Assembly: GCF_027943255.1 (NCBI RefSeq)
Contig: NC_072895.1
Location: 46,288,001 to 46,352,000, forward strand
Direction: 5' to 3'
DNA from: Anastrepha obliqua
Taxonomy: Eukaryota > Arthropoda > Insecta > Diptera > Tephritidae
DNA length: 64,000 nucleotides
Part shown: one piece after another, positions 1 to 10,152 of the stretch
Numbering within the stretch: position 1 is the stretch's first letter
Layout: every line of letters begins with the position of its first letter
Made by a program: the position numbers and the translations under genes
Notes under the pieces: model-generated
Told to the model about the DNA's origin: nothing
The model's database searches: none
What the model saw: the letters and a program-made list of their open reading frames with translations, nothing else

Positions 1-1800
1 TTTTGAGCGCACAAGAGTTTTATCAGGTAAGTGCTTCCCAAATAAGCTAGACTCATCGGCATTGTAAATCTGCTCTTCAAATTTAAATCCATAATTGTTT
101 TGTTAAATTTGTCCAAAAATAGATTGATGGAGTCATTCCCGTTTGAAAAATTTTCTCCACACATTTTTTGACATAGTATTTTATGCTCCTTTTTATAGTT
201 TTCAACCCAATCAACCGAAAAAACAAAAAAAAAAAAATTATAATAATAATAGAAAAATGTTTTTCTAATAGCGGTCACCCCTCGGCAGACGATGGAAAAT
301 CTCGGAGTGTATATCTGCCATGAAAAAGCTCCTCACAAAAACCATTTGCAAGTATCGAGGAAAAAATCTTCTAATGCCGCAAGTACTAAGTACGCATTGA
401 AAAACAAAAAATCGCAAGTATTGAGGTGTACAAGAATCGAGTTTCTACAGTATGCATGTATTTATGCGAGAAAAACTAATAATTTTTATTTTTATTTTTT
501 GAAATTCTTGTTTTGTTTTCGCCTACCTATTTTAATTGCTCACGTTGTGGACCCATTGCCGAATGGTCTTAAAAGTTAATTGTTTCGTCATTAGTCATTG
601 TGATGTCGAGTTTTTTAGAATGACTCAAAAATATTCTAGAAATGTTTGATACAAAAAATGTGTATAGACATTCTGAAATCTTTTTGCACCTACGCTTCGG
701 CTTTTAAATGCACAGGTCGTCAGGTGAATTTCGTTTGGTAAATAAACCGATATTTTGAAATATTCACAACGCATACTCAAACAATTTTGCTCCACATACA
801 TACATACGTTTACATACATGTATGTAGATACTAAGCACGCGTGCTTGCTAATAAATACAGAGTTTTTTTTCGAAAAAAGAATGGCAATTTTGAAATTTCA
901 CAGTATTCCTCTTGTTACTTTTCGATTCTCGTGCATTCCATATACACATACATACAAACATACATACATACATATGCTTACTTACATAGGTACTTCGAAA
1001 TCTTTTTGAACGCTTGTGTAATAAAAAGTTGAGGTGTTTTTGAAAAAATATTTAAATTCGTGAAACAGTTCATTTAATTATACATAATTTGTACAATAAC
1101 AACTATTTGTTGTCATCCGGATTTCTCTAATAAATATTATATTATTCTGTTTACGCAGTATGGGTTTATTTGTCAACAAATTTTCCTTTTCAATTTAAGC
1201 CAAAAATTAATTTTAATAGATATAATTTACACTATAATAAAACTATAGCATCATCATGGCTGTAAATTGAAAATACAGCTGTTGAAAACAAAACCGCGCC
1301 GCTTATACTTATACTTTTTGACAATTTTTTTCATAAAATTTTCATCAAAAATTCCAACTTTTTAATCAGAATATTTATAAAACTTCTGAGGATTTGGACT
1401 TATTGCTGATGCAAATCTAGTCCAATTAAGTGTAGATTTGAAGGGTCTCAAAAATCGTTTTGTTTTTGGAATTTGTTTTTTGTTTACGATGTTGAGCTTT
1501 TCCTCCATATAAAAAATGTGTTTTATGTAAAATCTGCTTTTTTTATACAATTTTTGTTTTCCAAAAATCAATGCAATTTTCAAAGTAGTTCGAACCATAA
1601 TTTTATTATATTAAAAGTGAATCGACCGGGCCATGAAACTGAGTACGCAAAAGTTGAAAATTTTGATAAAAAATTTATGACACTTTCTAAATTTTGTACA
1701 AAATTCGGTTCATAAATCGTCTGTTAAGAAAGAAATTTATTTTTATTCAAAATTAAAAAAATTAGTTGTAAAAATTTATAATCATAAGGGGTGTGGAATT
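1..1800. other. AT-rich intergenic stretch without a gene
   Basis: No open frame here resembles a known protein. The stretch is rich in A/T runs and short (CATA)n-type tracts near 790-980. The only recognisable item is a SINE scrap at about 255-350, listed separately. The stretch ends where a LINE fragment begins at about 1806. Confidence 0.6.
255..350 (+). repeat. tRNA-derived SINE, body fragment only
   Basis: The segment TCTAATAGCGGTCACCCCTC through the 'GTGTATATCTGCCATGAAAAAGC' region matches the body of a SINE seen again at 14569-14860, 23604-23810, 29653-29920, 46406-46738 and 55624-55890. The tRNA-like head and the 3' end are missing. A 95-codon frame across it is fortuitous. Confidence 0.75.
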
Positions 1801-1805
1801 TTTGA

Positions 1806-3230
1806 TGACTATATTACACCCTAACACCCTCATGGACATTCTGCGCTCTAACATGGCCACGCTTAGGAGCTGGTCTGAGAGTAGGAGACTCGCTATAAAT
1901 CCACACAAAAACTGAAATAATTCTCTTCACAAAGAAACATAGGCTTCCTATAATCTCCTCGCTGGTTTTCAAGGGTGTGGAGATTCCTTTGAGAGAGAAT
2001 GTCAAGTACTTAGGACTCATATCAGATAGGAAACTCACATGGAGAGTGAGAAAAGAGTAAAAAAGGCCAACGTTGCATTATACACTTGCAAAAGAGCGGT
2101 CGGTATTAAATGGGGGTTAACACCTCGCGTTACTCATTGGCTATATACTTCGGTAGTTGGACCAATCTTAATATATGGAATACTTGTATGGTGGCCATCT
2201 ACTCTAAAAGCGAGTTACGCTAAAATCGAGAGTAAGGTCCAAAGAACAGCTCTTTTATGCATCTCTGGTGCTTGCAGGACTACCCCAAACAAAGCGCTAG
2301 ACGTGCTAATCAATTTGCCTGCACTAAATCTCGTAGGGGAAAACATGGCCGCCGCCTCGGCGCTTAGACTCACAAGTATGGCGCTATGGAAAGAACGGCG
2401 GTTTGGCCAGGCCTGTATTTTGCACACTCTGAACAGTCACAAACAAGAAATAGACTATTCTACTCCTAGACTTAGAGTGGCAGACACCAAGGCCATGGAA
2501 AATTCATTTTTTATACAGATACTAAGATCAAATGTTGCAAGAATGCCGAGCGGCCCTAATGGATACCAACGTCGTATTCAAGGTCAGCCTTATTTGGGTT
2601 CTCGGACACAGAGATATTGAGGGAAACTGTAGAGCTGGTGAGCTAGTCAGAAAAGGTACTACTCTTCAACTGTTCCGTTATAAAAGTACCATTGGAATAC
2701 CTTTGGCCACGAGTAAATTAATAATAAAAAACAACATTACCCAAGAGGCCAATAGGTCATGGGAAGATGAAGATACATGCGTAACAGCCAGGCTACTATG
2801 GCCGCAAATAAACAAGAAAAAGACAAAGGAATAGTTTAGCCTCTCAAGAGCAGATATCTCGAAGGTCGTGGCTTGTGTCACCGGCCACTGGCTATTCGGA
2901 AGGTATTCTTTGAGACTAGGAGTATTCTCACACGCATATTGTAGAAGCTGTAGAGATAAGGAGGAGAAAGAAGCTGTAGAGCACTTCCTTTGCCCAGCCT
3001 TAGCTAAAATCATAGCAGGTTGTCTAGGTAAACACTTTTTCAATTCTCTTACAGAACTATCTGGCGCGGGATTAGACCAATCCTGCGGTTCTTAAGAGCC
3101 TCAAAATAGTTTCATGAAAGTAAGTAAACAAGGTTCCCGCGTCGCAAAGTGGTATCATAACGGACCTGTGAGGTCTAAGTGAGTTGGTCATACCGACCGA
3201 CTACCACCATAACCTAATCTAACCTATTAC
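1806..3230 (+). pseudogene. Broken LINE 3' half: end of reverse transcriptase, RNase H and zinc-knuckle tail
   Basis: Frames along this stretch read a reverse-transcriptase thumb region (INPHKTEIILFTKKHR, then VKYLGLISDRKLTW near 2010-2040, then WLYTSVVGPILIYGILVWWP near 2139-2195). An RNase H core follows (SLIWVLGHRDIEGNCRAGEL, about 2590-2650), then a C-terminal C-X2-C...H-X4-C knuckle (CRSC...HFLC, about 2943-2995). At least three frame changes and stops break it. This order fits RNase H-bearing non-LTR elements of the I/LOA group, and it resembles the antisense element at 47955-49712. The 3' UTR ends near 3225 in a CCTAATCTAACC-type tail. The 5' part with endonuclease and the catalytic YADD box is absent, so the copy is a dead 5'-truncated insertion. 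Confidence 0.85.
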
Positions 3231-3589
3231 AAAAAAAAAAAGAATTGTTGATCGTGTAGGGGGGTGCTGCAGATTAAAATAAAAGACAATTTTTAAAAAC
3301 TTTGTTTGAATTTGTTCGAATATGGTAATTTCCTGAATTTGACAAGACTTTGAACTTCTCTGAGCAAGTTCTCAGAGCAAGTTTCTTCAAAACGTTCCCC
3401 TTCAGATTCAAAACATAACGATCCTGAAACGCCAAAAGAGCGTTAGCGAGAATAAATTAATTTTTCAATAGACGTATTGTTGTTTTTTAATTATAATTGA
3501 ATAGATTTGAGCACCAAAAACCATATTTCTGGTCTATTCAAATTAAGAATATGTATATAGAAAATAGAAAAAAAAAATCTGCTAAAAAT

Positions 3590-4350
3590 TTACTCCCTTG
3601 GTGGCGCTCGAGTCGAAGTACATGGAAATTACGCTTTACATTTCCTAATCATATAGACTTTATTCTACCTAAAGCATACTCTACTCTTGGCTTTAGGAGA
3701 AGGAATAGTTCAAGACTTTTAACATAAGTTGCTTTGCATTTCTTCGATCTACATTAGAATGTGTCGTGTATATTTGGGTCCCTTTACCACCAATTCTTTA
3801 TTGATAGAATTGCACGAGTACAAAAAGTCCTTCTTAGGTATGCTCACTCTTCCCTGTATTTCTCTGACCCTGTCCCATCATATAAGTCCTGTTTACTTCT
3901 AATTAATCTCAAACAGCTAGAAAGTAGAAGATCGATTTTGTCGCTGCCTTTTTTGCTTAATACTATTAGGGGGAAATTGACTGTTCCTCTCTTCTAGAAA
4001 TGATTCACTTTTTGGTCCCTACCAGATCTTTACGTAATAAATATCCGTTTCATTTGAATAGGTTGAGAAAAAATTATGCCGCAATGCTTCTATTGCTTGC
4101 TCTCACCATGAACTCAATGAGATCTCGAAGTCTATTGAAATCTATTTTATATTATCTAAACTATGTTTTTTCTGTTCGATTAAATTGCCTATTGTAATTT
4201 AATTTTTTAATAACGATATTATTGTAGTATTTGGTGAGTAGGAAAAAGTGTAATTTAACTTGTTGTTGTTTTGGAAAATATACTTTTGTAGTAGGTAGTC
4301 AGTAAGAACAATTGTCTATTGATATCTAAAATTAAAAAAAAAAAAAAAAT
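3590..4350 (+). pseudogene. Degenerate Jockey-like LINE 3' end with poly(A)
   Basis: Three short frames in succession (3597-3727, 3761-3997, 4000-4197) match the C-terminal region of Jockey-type ORF2. They show HIDFILPKAYSTLGFRRRNS, then FIDRIARVQKVLLRYA and PSYKSCLLLINLKQLESRR, then a terminal leucine-rich stretch. Two frame shifts and missing segments separate them. An A-rich tail at about 4328-4350 gives the 3' end and plus orientation. No catalytic domain remains. It is older and far more decayed than the LINE that lies immediately downstream. Confidence 0.7.
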
Positions 4351-4487
4351 AAATAAAAAACTGACTTTTACTTTCATTTTATTTCATTTCATGTATTGAG
4401 TCTATTGTAACAAAACCTTACAGACTTTAGGTATAAAATGACTTAAAGATAGTACTTAGAAATAAGACTTAAAAGTAAGTGATTTCA

Positions 4488-4892
4488 ACAATTAAGATCA
4501 CCTCACAAGTCGACAACAAAACTGCACGAGCTATTTACAAAGAACGACATCCACACAACAACTATACATTTGCACAAGTCACCAGTCAACATACTTCTAA
4601 ACAAACAACACTCAACTCACAATCAGAACATCAAAACTCACCACACTTTAATCACCCACTCGCAGTACAGCCAACAAAACCACCAACAAAGCCAACCACA
4701 CCAACTACCAATTCTCTCACTGAAAATAGCATGGAAAGACAAATCATGCAATATTCAGATGTAATGAGCGAATCAGAGACAGATGACAGCTTAGAATCCA
4801 CATCTACATCAAAGCAGAAGATAAAAATCCTACCAAAAAATACATCGAAACGACTACAATCACAGATAAAAAAACTTAACAAAAAAAAGTAA
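4488..4892 (+). pseudogene. LINE ORF1 (gag-like) C-terminal remnant
   Basis: About 134 codons are open from the truncated 5' end to a stop at 4890-4892. The text is rich in Thr, Asn, Gln and Ser and ends in a lysine-rich tail. The YTFAQVTSQ segment resembles the stretch that follows the CCHC knuckles in Jockey/I-type ORF1 proteins. The knuckles themselves are not present, so only the disordered tail survives. There is no genuine start codon: the reading frame enters from the target duplication. It ends about 177 bases upstream of ORF2. ORF1 proteins bind element RNA, but this fragment could not be expected to. Confidence 0.7.
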
Positions 4893-5069
4893 CCCAACTA
4901 ACACCACAACTAGCCAAAACATTAATTATCCTAATATTCCTAAAAACAGAACTATATATACTTATACATACTTATTCTTAACTTACTTACACCTTATATA
5001 AATACTTATTAAATCTTAATTTAGTTAATTCAAAACAAAAACACGAACACTAATCTATTCTACTGATAT

Positions 5070-8000
5070 ATGACGCCCTCACTAAAAATCATACAATGGA
5101 ATATACGAGGATACCAAAATAACTACAACGAACTACAAATATTAATAACACAAATCAGACCACACGTAATTACCCTGCAAGAGACACACATCCAAAACTC
5201 GATACCAATACCAACGCCTATTAATTATAATATATACACATCCACAAACCCATGCAACTCATTTGGAGGATCTGCTAATCTTATACATAAATCCATACAG
5301 CATAAAATAATAAACCACACTACTAACACTTTTGATATAGTTAGTATACAAATACAGTCCGTACTCAAATTTACAATTAGTTCCATCTACCTTTCACCAA
5401 ACAAAAACTTCAATACCAAAAACCTTCAAGATATATTTGACAGCTTGCAACAACCAATTTTAATTACCGGTGACTTTAATAGTTGGCATCCAAACTGGGG
5501 ATCCCCCAAAAGCAACAGCAGAGGTAATAAGCTCTTTAAATTCGTTAGTCAATCAAGACTAATTCTTTTGAACGATGGCTCACCAACCCACTTTACAACA
5601 CACCATACATTCACTCATGTGGATTTAACCATAGCTTCACCTTCCATAGCCCTGCAGAGTAATTGGCAAGTAGAATCCTGCCTTTTTGGCAGCGACCACT
5701 TCCCAATAACCACAACCATCTCTAACAACCAATCAAACACCACAATAAATATCAGACCCAGGTTTAACCTTAATAAAGCTAATTGGGAAAAATTCAGCAC
5801 CCTAGCGAATATACTATGTCAAGCTAAACCACACAGCAATAATACAAATAAAGAAGCGGCCACGCTACACAAAATCATACTCCAAAGCGCAAATGAAGCA
5901 ATCCCTCAAACGAATTACAATACGAAAAAATGTACACCTTGGTGGGACAAAGAACTCGAAAGATTGAAGAAAGATAGAAATCGCTTTTGGAATAAAGTAA
6001 AAAGACACATAACAACTGAAAACATAATTAACTACAAAAGAGCAAATGCTCTATTTAAAAGGGAACTTAAATTATCCAAAAACAAGGCAATGCATAAGTT
6101 TACAAGCCACATTCACCCCCATACACCCACTGGACAGTTATGGCACACTATACGTCGATTATGCGGCTTAAAACCATATCTTCCGATACACAGTATAGCC
6201 CTACAAGATCCAATCCAAACTACCACAACCAATAAACTTACAATAGCCAACTCATTTGGAAAATACTGGTCAAATGAAGCCAGCGACACCAACTTTACAC
6301 GATCATTTTTAGACCACAAATACTCCTCCTTAACACCAATTAACAGCTTAACCCCAAGCAAAAATGCGCTCCAAATAGAAAGCGATATAACTCCAATAGA
6401 ACTCTCTATAGCTTTGTCAAAACTTAAGGGTCGCACCCCAGGTACTGATAGAATTTCTTACCCCATGATAAAAAACTTACCGGCGGCCATGAAAACCCGT
6501 TTACTTTGTCTTTATAACAATATTTTAAACAATCAAATTCCTCAAATGTTCAAAAGCAGTCTCGTCCTCCCTATACATAAACCAAACCGAGATAAATCCT
6601 CCATCAAATCCTACCGTCCAATATCCTTGAATCCGGTCTGCGCAAAATTATTAGATAAAGTAGTAGCTAATCGGCTATGGTGGTTTGTTTCCTGCAACAA
6701 ACTACTACATAGCCAGCAAATTGGATTCAGAAAGGGTAAATCAGTGTCTGATTATCTAGTATATCTAGACCATCAGATCACGTCCTCCCTATCCCAAAAA
6801 AAGCATTTGTCAATCATCTCACTCGACTTTACTAAAGCATTTGACAAAATCGGAGTACACACCATTCTAGACCAGCTCTTAGAATGGAAAATAGGTCCTA
6901 AAATATTAAACTATATCAAAAATTTTATGACAAACAGAAAAATTAAAGTAAGAATAGATTCTCACTTCTCCGAAACATATCCACTACAGAATGGGATACC
7001 CCAAGGATCCCCAATTTCAGTCATACTATTTCTTATAGCATACCACAAACTCAGCAACATTTTATCATTACACAAAGAAATAGACTTTCTGGCTTACGCA
7101 GACGATTTCACTCTCATAAAAAAAATGAATAAACATGAAAATACAAACATAAATCTCAACGACATTCACAACGATATTTTGAACTGGTGCAATTACTCAG
7201 GTGCAAGCCTCTCAACAGAAAAAAGTAAACACATACACATATGCAGGAAAAAACACTGTCATCCAAATATCACATGCAACAACTTTACAATAAACAACGC
7301 CGAAAACTTAAAAATATTAGGTATCGAATTTAATAAAAGATATAGATGGGAAGCCCACATTTCAAAACTTGTCAACTCATTAAATAAACGTTTGAACATA
7401 ATAAAATGCCTTTCGAGCCCAAAACTGAATGCTAACACTAGTTCAATCATTGCCGCTACCAAATCTTTAATTGTATCAAAAATTTACTATGGATTATACC
7501 TTTTTGGCTATACACCTAAGTCCAATATCAACAAACTCAACTCATTACTAAACTCTGCTATACGAACCGCCTTAGGCGCATACCGTACTACACCGATTCG
7601 CAACATGACGTTCGAAACAGGCATACCTCCGTTAACACAAATGAGGGAGTTTGCCACAACAAAACTTTGCAAAAACCTAATCGTTAATGACCAGTCAACA
7701 CTTTCAAAACTTACACACAAAATAATAATTTCTAAACGAAAACACAAAATTCAATCAACACTCAAACGCATAATAGAAAAATCACTGGAATTAGATATTC
7801 CCATCAATTATAAACCTAAGACCATCACCCGATTTCCTGGATGGCAACTACCTTTCAATGCCATAGATACATCACTCCACCATTGGAAAAAAGAAAATAC
7901 GCCTTCAACAATATTCCAAAAACTCTTCTCAGAATTAACCAACAAACTTATAAAAAAAAAGTTCAAACTAATCTTCACAGACGGTTCAAAGAGCGCAAAC

Positions 8001-8777
8001 CAAACAAGCTTCAGCGTTATATACAATGACAGAATATTAATTAGCAAGGTTTTACCTTATTACAGCACAAATTTTGCTGCAGAAACGATAGCCATATTTG
8101 AAGCAGTACAATATGCTAGCAAAACACCTGGAAAATTTGCAATTTGTTCCGATTCCTTAGCCTCATTAGAAATGATAAAAAATATAAACAATAATAATTA
8201 TTACACAGACTACATAAGAAACTGCTTACTAAAATTCAAAAATAAAATCGAACTCATATGGATACCAGGACACGCTAAAATCAAGGGCAACGAATTAGCA
8301 GATTTAGCAGCAAAAGAAGCACAAAACCGCCCCCTAACTATGTCTCTGAACCTCCTACACACAGATATTAAAAAACATATAACAAAAATATTCAAAAATA
8401 CACAACACTCCACATACGAACAAACAACAAGTTGGTACAAATTTGTTAACCCAAAGAAGCAAGCGATCAATGAACACACATTTACACATAATACTAACAT
8501 AACTAGAAGGGAAATAACAAAAATAATTAGACTACGACTTGGGCACACACGACTAACACACGAATATTTAATAAAAAAAGACCTAAATATCTGCAAATGC
8601 TGCAATACCTCAGCTCCAAACATCAAACACATCCTAGACGACTGCACACATTTTACAAACCACAGAAAATCACTAAACAACACAAAACCTACTGATCTAC
8701 TTTTAAACAATTCTACAGAGAACATTATTAAACTTATAAACTATTTAAAATATTGTAATATCTTAAATGAAATTTAG
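5070..8777 (+). CDS. LINE ORF2: AP endonuclease, reverse transcriptase and RNase H polyprotein
   Basis: A 1235-codon uninterrupted ORF. An exonuclease-endonuclease-phosphatase domain occupies roughly residues 1-225 (QWNIRGYQNN near 9, LQETHI, GDFNSWHPNWG near 138, GSDHFPITT near 210). The reverse transcriptase follows, with the catalytic box YADD at residues 676-679. RNase H follows with Asp971 (FTDGS), Glu1005 (AAET), Asp1028 (CSDSLAS) and the WIPGHAKIKGNELADLA segment. The C-terminus ends in a knuckle C-K-C-C...H-X4-C. In this family the endonuclease nicks the target and the RT copies element RNA onto it. RNase H, poly(A) and two-ORF design place it in the I/Jockey group; I cannot assign the exact clade. 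All catalytic residues appear intact, although this copy lacks a complete ORF1 and 5' promoter. Confidence 0.93.
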   Translation: MTPSLKIIQWNIRGYQNNYNELQILITQIRPHVITLQETHIQNSIPIPTPINYNIYTSTNPCNSFGGSANLIHKSIQHKIINHTTNTFDIVSIQIQSVLKFTISSIYLSPNKNFNTKNLQDIFDSLQQPILITGDFNSWHPNWGSPKSNSRGNKLFKFVSQSRLILLNDGSPTHFTTHHTFTHVDLTIASPSIALQSNWQVESCLFGSDHFPITTTISNNQSNTTINIRPRFNLNKANWEKFSTLANILCQAKPHSNNTNKEAATLHKIILQSANEAIPQTNYNTKKCTPWWDKELERLKKDRNRFWNKVKRHITTENIINYKRANALFKRELKLSKNKAMHKFTSHIHPHTPTGQLWHTIRRLCGLKPYLPIHSIALQDPIQTTTTNKLTIANSFGKYWSNEASDTNFTRSFLDHKYSSLTPINSLTPSKNALQIESDITPIELSIALSKLKGRTPGTDRISYPMIKNLPAAMKTRLLCLYNNILNNQIPQMFKSSLVLPIHKPNRDKSSIKSYRPISLNPVCAKLLDKVVANRLWWFVSCNKLLHSQQIGFRKGKSVSDYLVYLDHQITSSLSQKKHLSIISLDFTKAFDKIGVHTILDQLLEWKIGPKILNYIKNFMTNRKIKVRIDSHFSETYPLQNGIPQGSPISVILFLIAYHKLSNILSLHKEIDFLAYADDFTLIKKMNKHENTNINLNDIHNDILNWCNYSGASLSTEKSKHIHICRKKHCHPNITCNNFTINNAENLKILGIEFNKRYRWEAHISKLVNSLNKRLNIIKCLSSPKLNANTSSIIAATKSLIVSKIYYGLYLFGYTPKSNINKLNSLLNSAIRTALGAYRTTPIRNMTFETGIPPLTQMREFATTKLCKNLIVNDQSTLSKLTHKIIISKRKHKIQSTLKRIIEKSLELDIPINYKPKTITRFPGWQLPFNAIDTSLHHWKKENTPSTIFQKLFSELTNKLIKKKFKLIFTDGSKSANQTSFSVIYNDRILISKVLPYYSTNFAAETIAIFEAVQYASKTPGKFAICSDSLASLEMIKNINNNNYYTDYIRNCLLKFKNKIELIWIPGHAKIKGNELADLAAKEAQNRPLTMSLNLLHTDIKKHITKIFKNTQHSTYEQTTSWYKFVNPKKQAINEHTFTHNTNITRREITKIIRLRLGHTRLTHEYLIKKDLNICKCCNTSAPNIKHILDDCTHFTNHRKSLNNTKPTDLLLNNSTENIIKLINYLKYCNILNEI

Positions 8778-8918
8778 CTAACACCCTACATACACATATA
8801 TACACACCCAGTATATTAGCTTAAGGCCGCAGTAGCCATAGCTATAAGTTTTTTTTTTGTATTTTATAGTTAACTATAAATACAATTGTCAATAAAAAAA
8901 AAAAAAAAAGTGATTTCA

Positions 8919-9084
8919 GTTTAGATAAAAAGAAAAAGAGATCTGGGAAGCGCGAAATTAAGATCGCGACTATTAAAACTTCCACTGAGTTCATTAAGAG
9001 GCCTAGCAATGGGTGTATAATTAAAATAATTTCAGTAAAAGCATGCAACGGAAAATGAAAACTCGATACCCTTTGACCCAGTTC
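8919..9084. other. Short spacer between LINE insertions
   Basis: Host-like AT-rich sequence following the 3' target duplication. No gene or repeat was recognised. Confidence 0.5.
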
Positions 9085-9713
9085 TGTGCCAAACTTGTCT
9101 AGTTACCTCGCAGGTGATCTCTGAGGTCTATCTAATGTACACCTGCGCATTGAAGATCGATACTCAGAACTTGCTTGAGGATAAATGTATGCCCAAATAC
9201 CGGATAGAGTTGACTGATTAAGATTAGTCCCCTTCTTTGCAAGCTTGTACACGACATAATTTTCCAGGAATATCTCTGTGTCCAGAGATCCACACAACAT
9301 TCACGGTACACCGCTTAGCCAGCTCATTTACCATAGTTCTATATTCGATTGCTACTAGTATAAAGTACTCTCTAGTAAAAAGTACTCTTTAGAGATTTTA
9401 TGGCAGCTTGACAGTCAGGTAGGAGGCATATACCAATGCTGGCCATGTTTTCCTGGTATAAGGATCCTTAAAATCTTGCGCATAGTGCCTCAAAAGGTAT
9501 AAGTTCGCTCAAAACCTTAAGAATAATGAAACTAATGTGATTAATAAATGAAAACTCTGAGTAAAAACTAACACCTAAATCAGAAAATTCATTAAGAGCG
9601 AAAAGACGAGTTTTCGAAGTGGTATAAGTACAGGCAATCGGATATAGAGTTTTAGAGAAGGTCATGTGGAAATATTTTTGGAGGAATATATTATGCAATG
9701 AAATATCCGACAT
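9085..9713 (-). pseudogene. Antisense scraps of RNase H LINE and Jockey-like reverse transcriptase
   Basis: On the minus strand, DCQAAIKS (about 9385-9410) and VWISGHRDIPGKLCR (about 9240-9300) match the third and fourth RNase H motifs of I/LOA-type LINEs. Further upstream on the same strand (9468-9713), FSDLGVSFYSEFSFINHISFI resembles the 'DLGV...LSF..HI' block of Jockey-type reverse transcriptase. The order is broken by stops and frame changes, and the two blocks may belong to different elements. Confidence 0.6.
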
Positions 9714-10152
9714 GCAGGTAATTCTCCTGAAAAGTTTAAAATCCTCTTCATAATGTAGGAATTAGGTATGATTGAAGGAAGTAAACTTCTGGGGACCAAC
9801 CTCATCATTATATCGCCCATTTACAGCAAGAGTGTCATAATAAAAAATTAAAAATTGATAGGTATGCAGAAATGACCACAAGCTCTTAATTTATGATGCA
9901 TTCGGAGGATGGTTCCATGTGTAGAAGTCCACGCAAGTGGGGAAAGTTACTGATCGCCATTCACTTGGGAATGGCCAGGACGATTCTTCTGCATATGGTT
10001 CAAGCAGCTCACAACGGCCGGGATTAGCCCACGTGTCCTCTGGGTAGCTTCCGAACACCCGTTCGGGAGTGAGCTAAAGTGAGAAGGCGAAACATTCCAG
10101 GATAGCTGGTTGTGCGTTGGGTTTGGGACCCGCCACTTAAAAATCCCCCCCA
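9714..10152 (+). other. Probable RTE 5' UTR and upstream spacer
   Basis: From about 9880 the base composition becomes more GC-rich than its surroundings and leads without interruption into the RTE start codon at 10153. This portion is best read as the element's 5' UTR. I cannot fix the 5' boundary because no target duplication was recognised. Confidence 0.4.

Larger units (their letters stand above)
4477..8918 (+). mobile_element. Young LINE of the I/Jockey group with 11-bp target-site duplication
   Basis: The direct repeat AAGTGATTTCA occurs at 4477-4487 and again at 8908-8918, directly after a poly(A) run at about 8893-8907. This is the target-site duplication of one insertion, so the element body is about 4488-8907. 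The 5' end falls inside ORF1, so the copy is 5'-truncated, which is typical of target-primed reverse transcription. ORF2 is uninterrupted. Perfect TSDs and an open ORF2 argue for a recent insertion. Confidence 0.92.

Noticed and set aside
292..579. Small frames overlapping SINE copies (also near 29677-29948 and 55650-55978)
   Set aside because: They are translations of SINE body sequence or its antisense and are not conserved in frame between distant copies.
8210..8725. Antisense frame of 171 codons over the LINE RNase H region
   Set aside because: Shadow of ORF2. Composition mirrors the sense coding strand and shows no domain.
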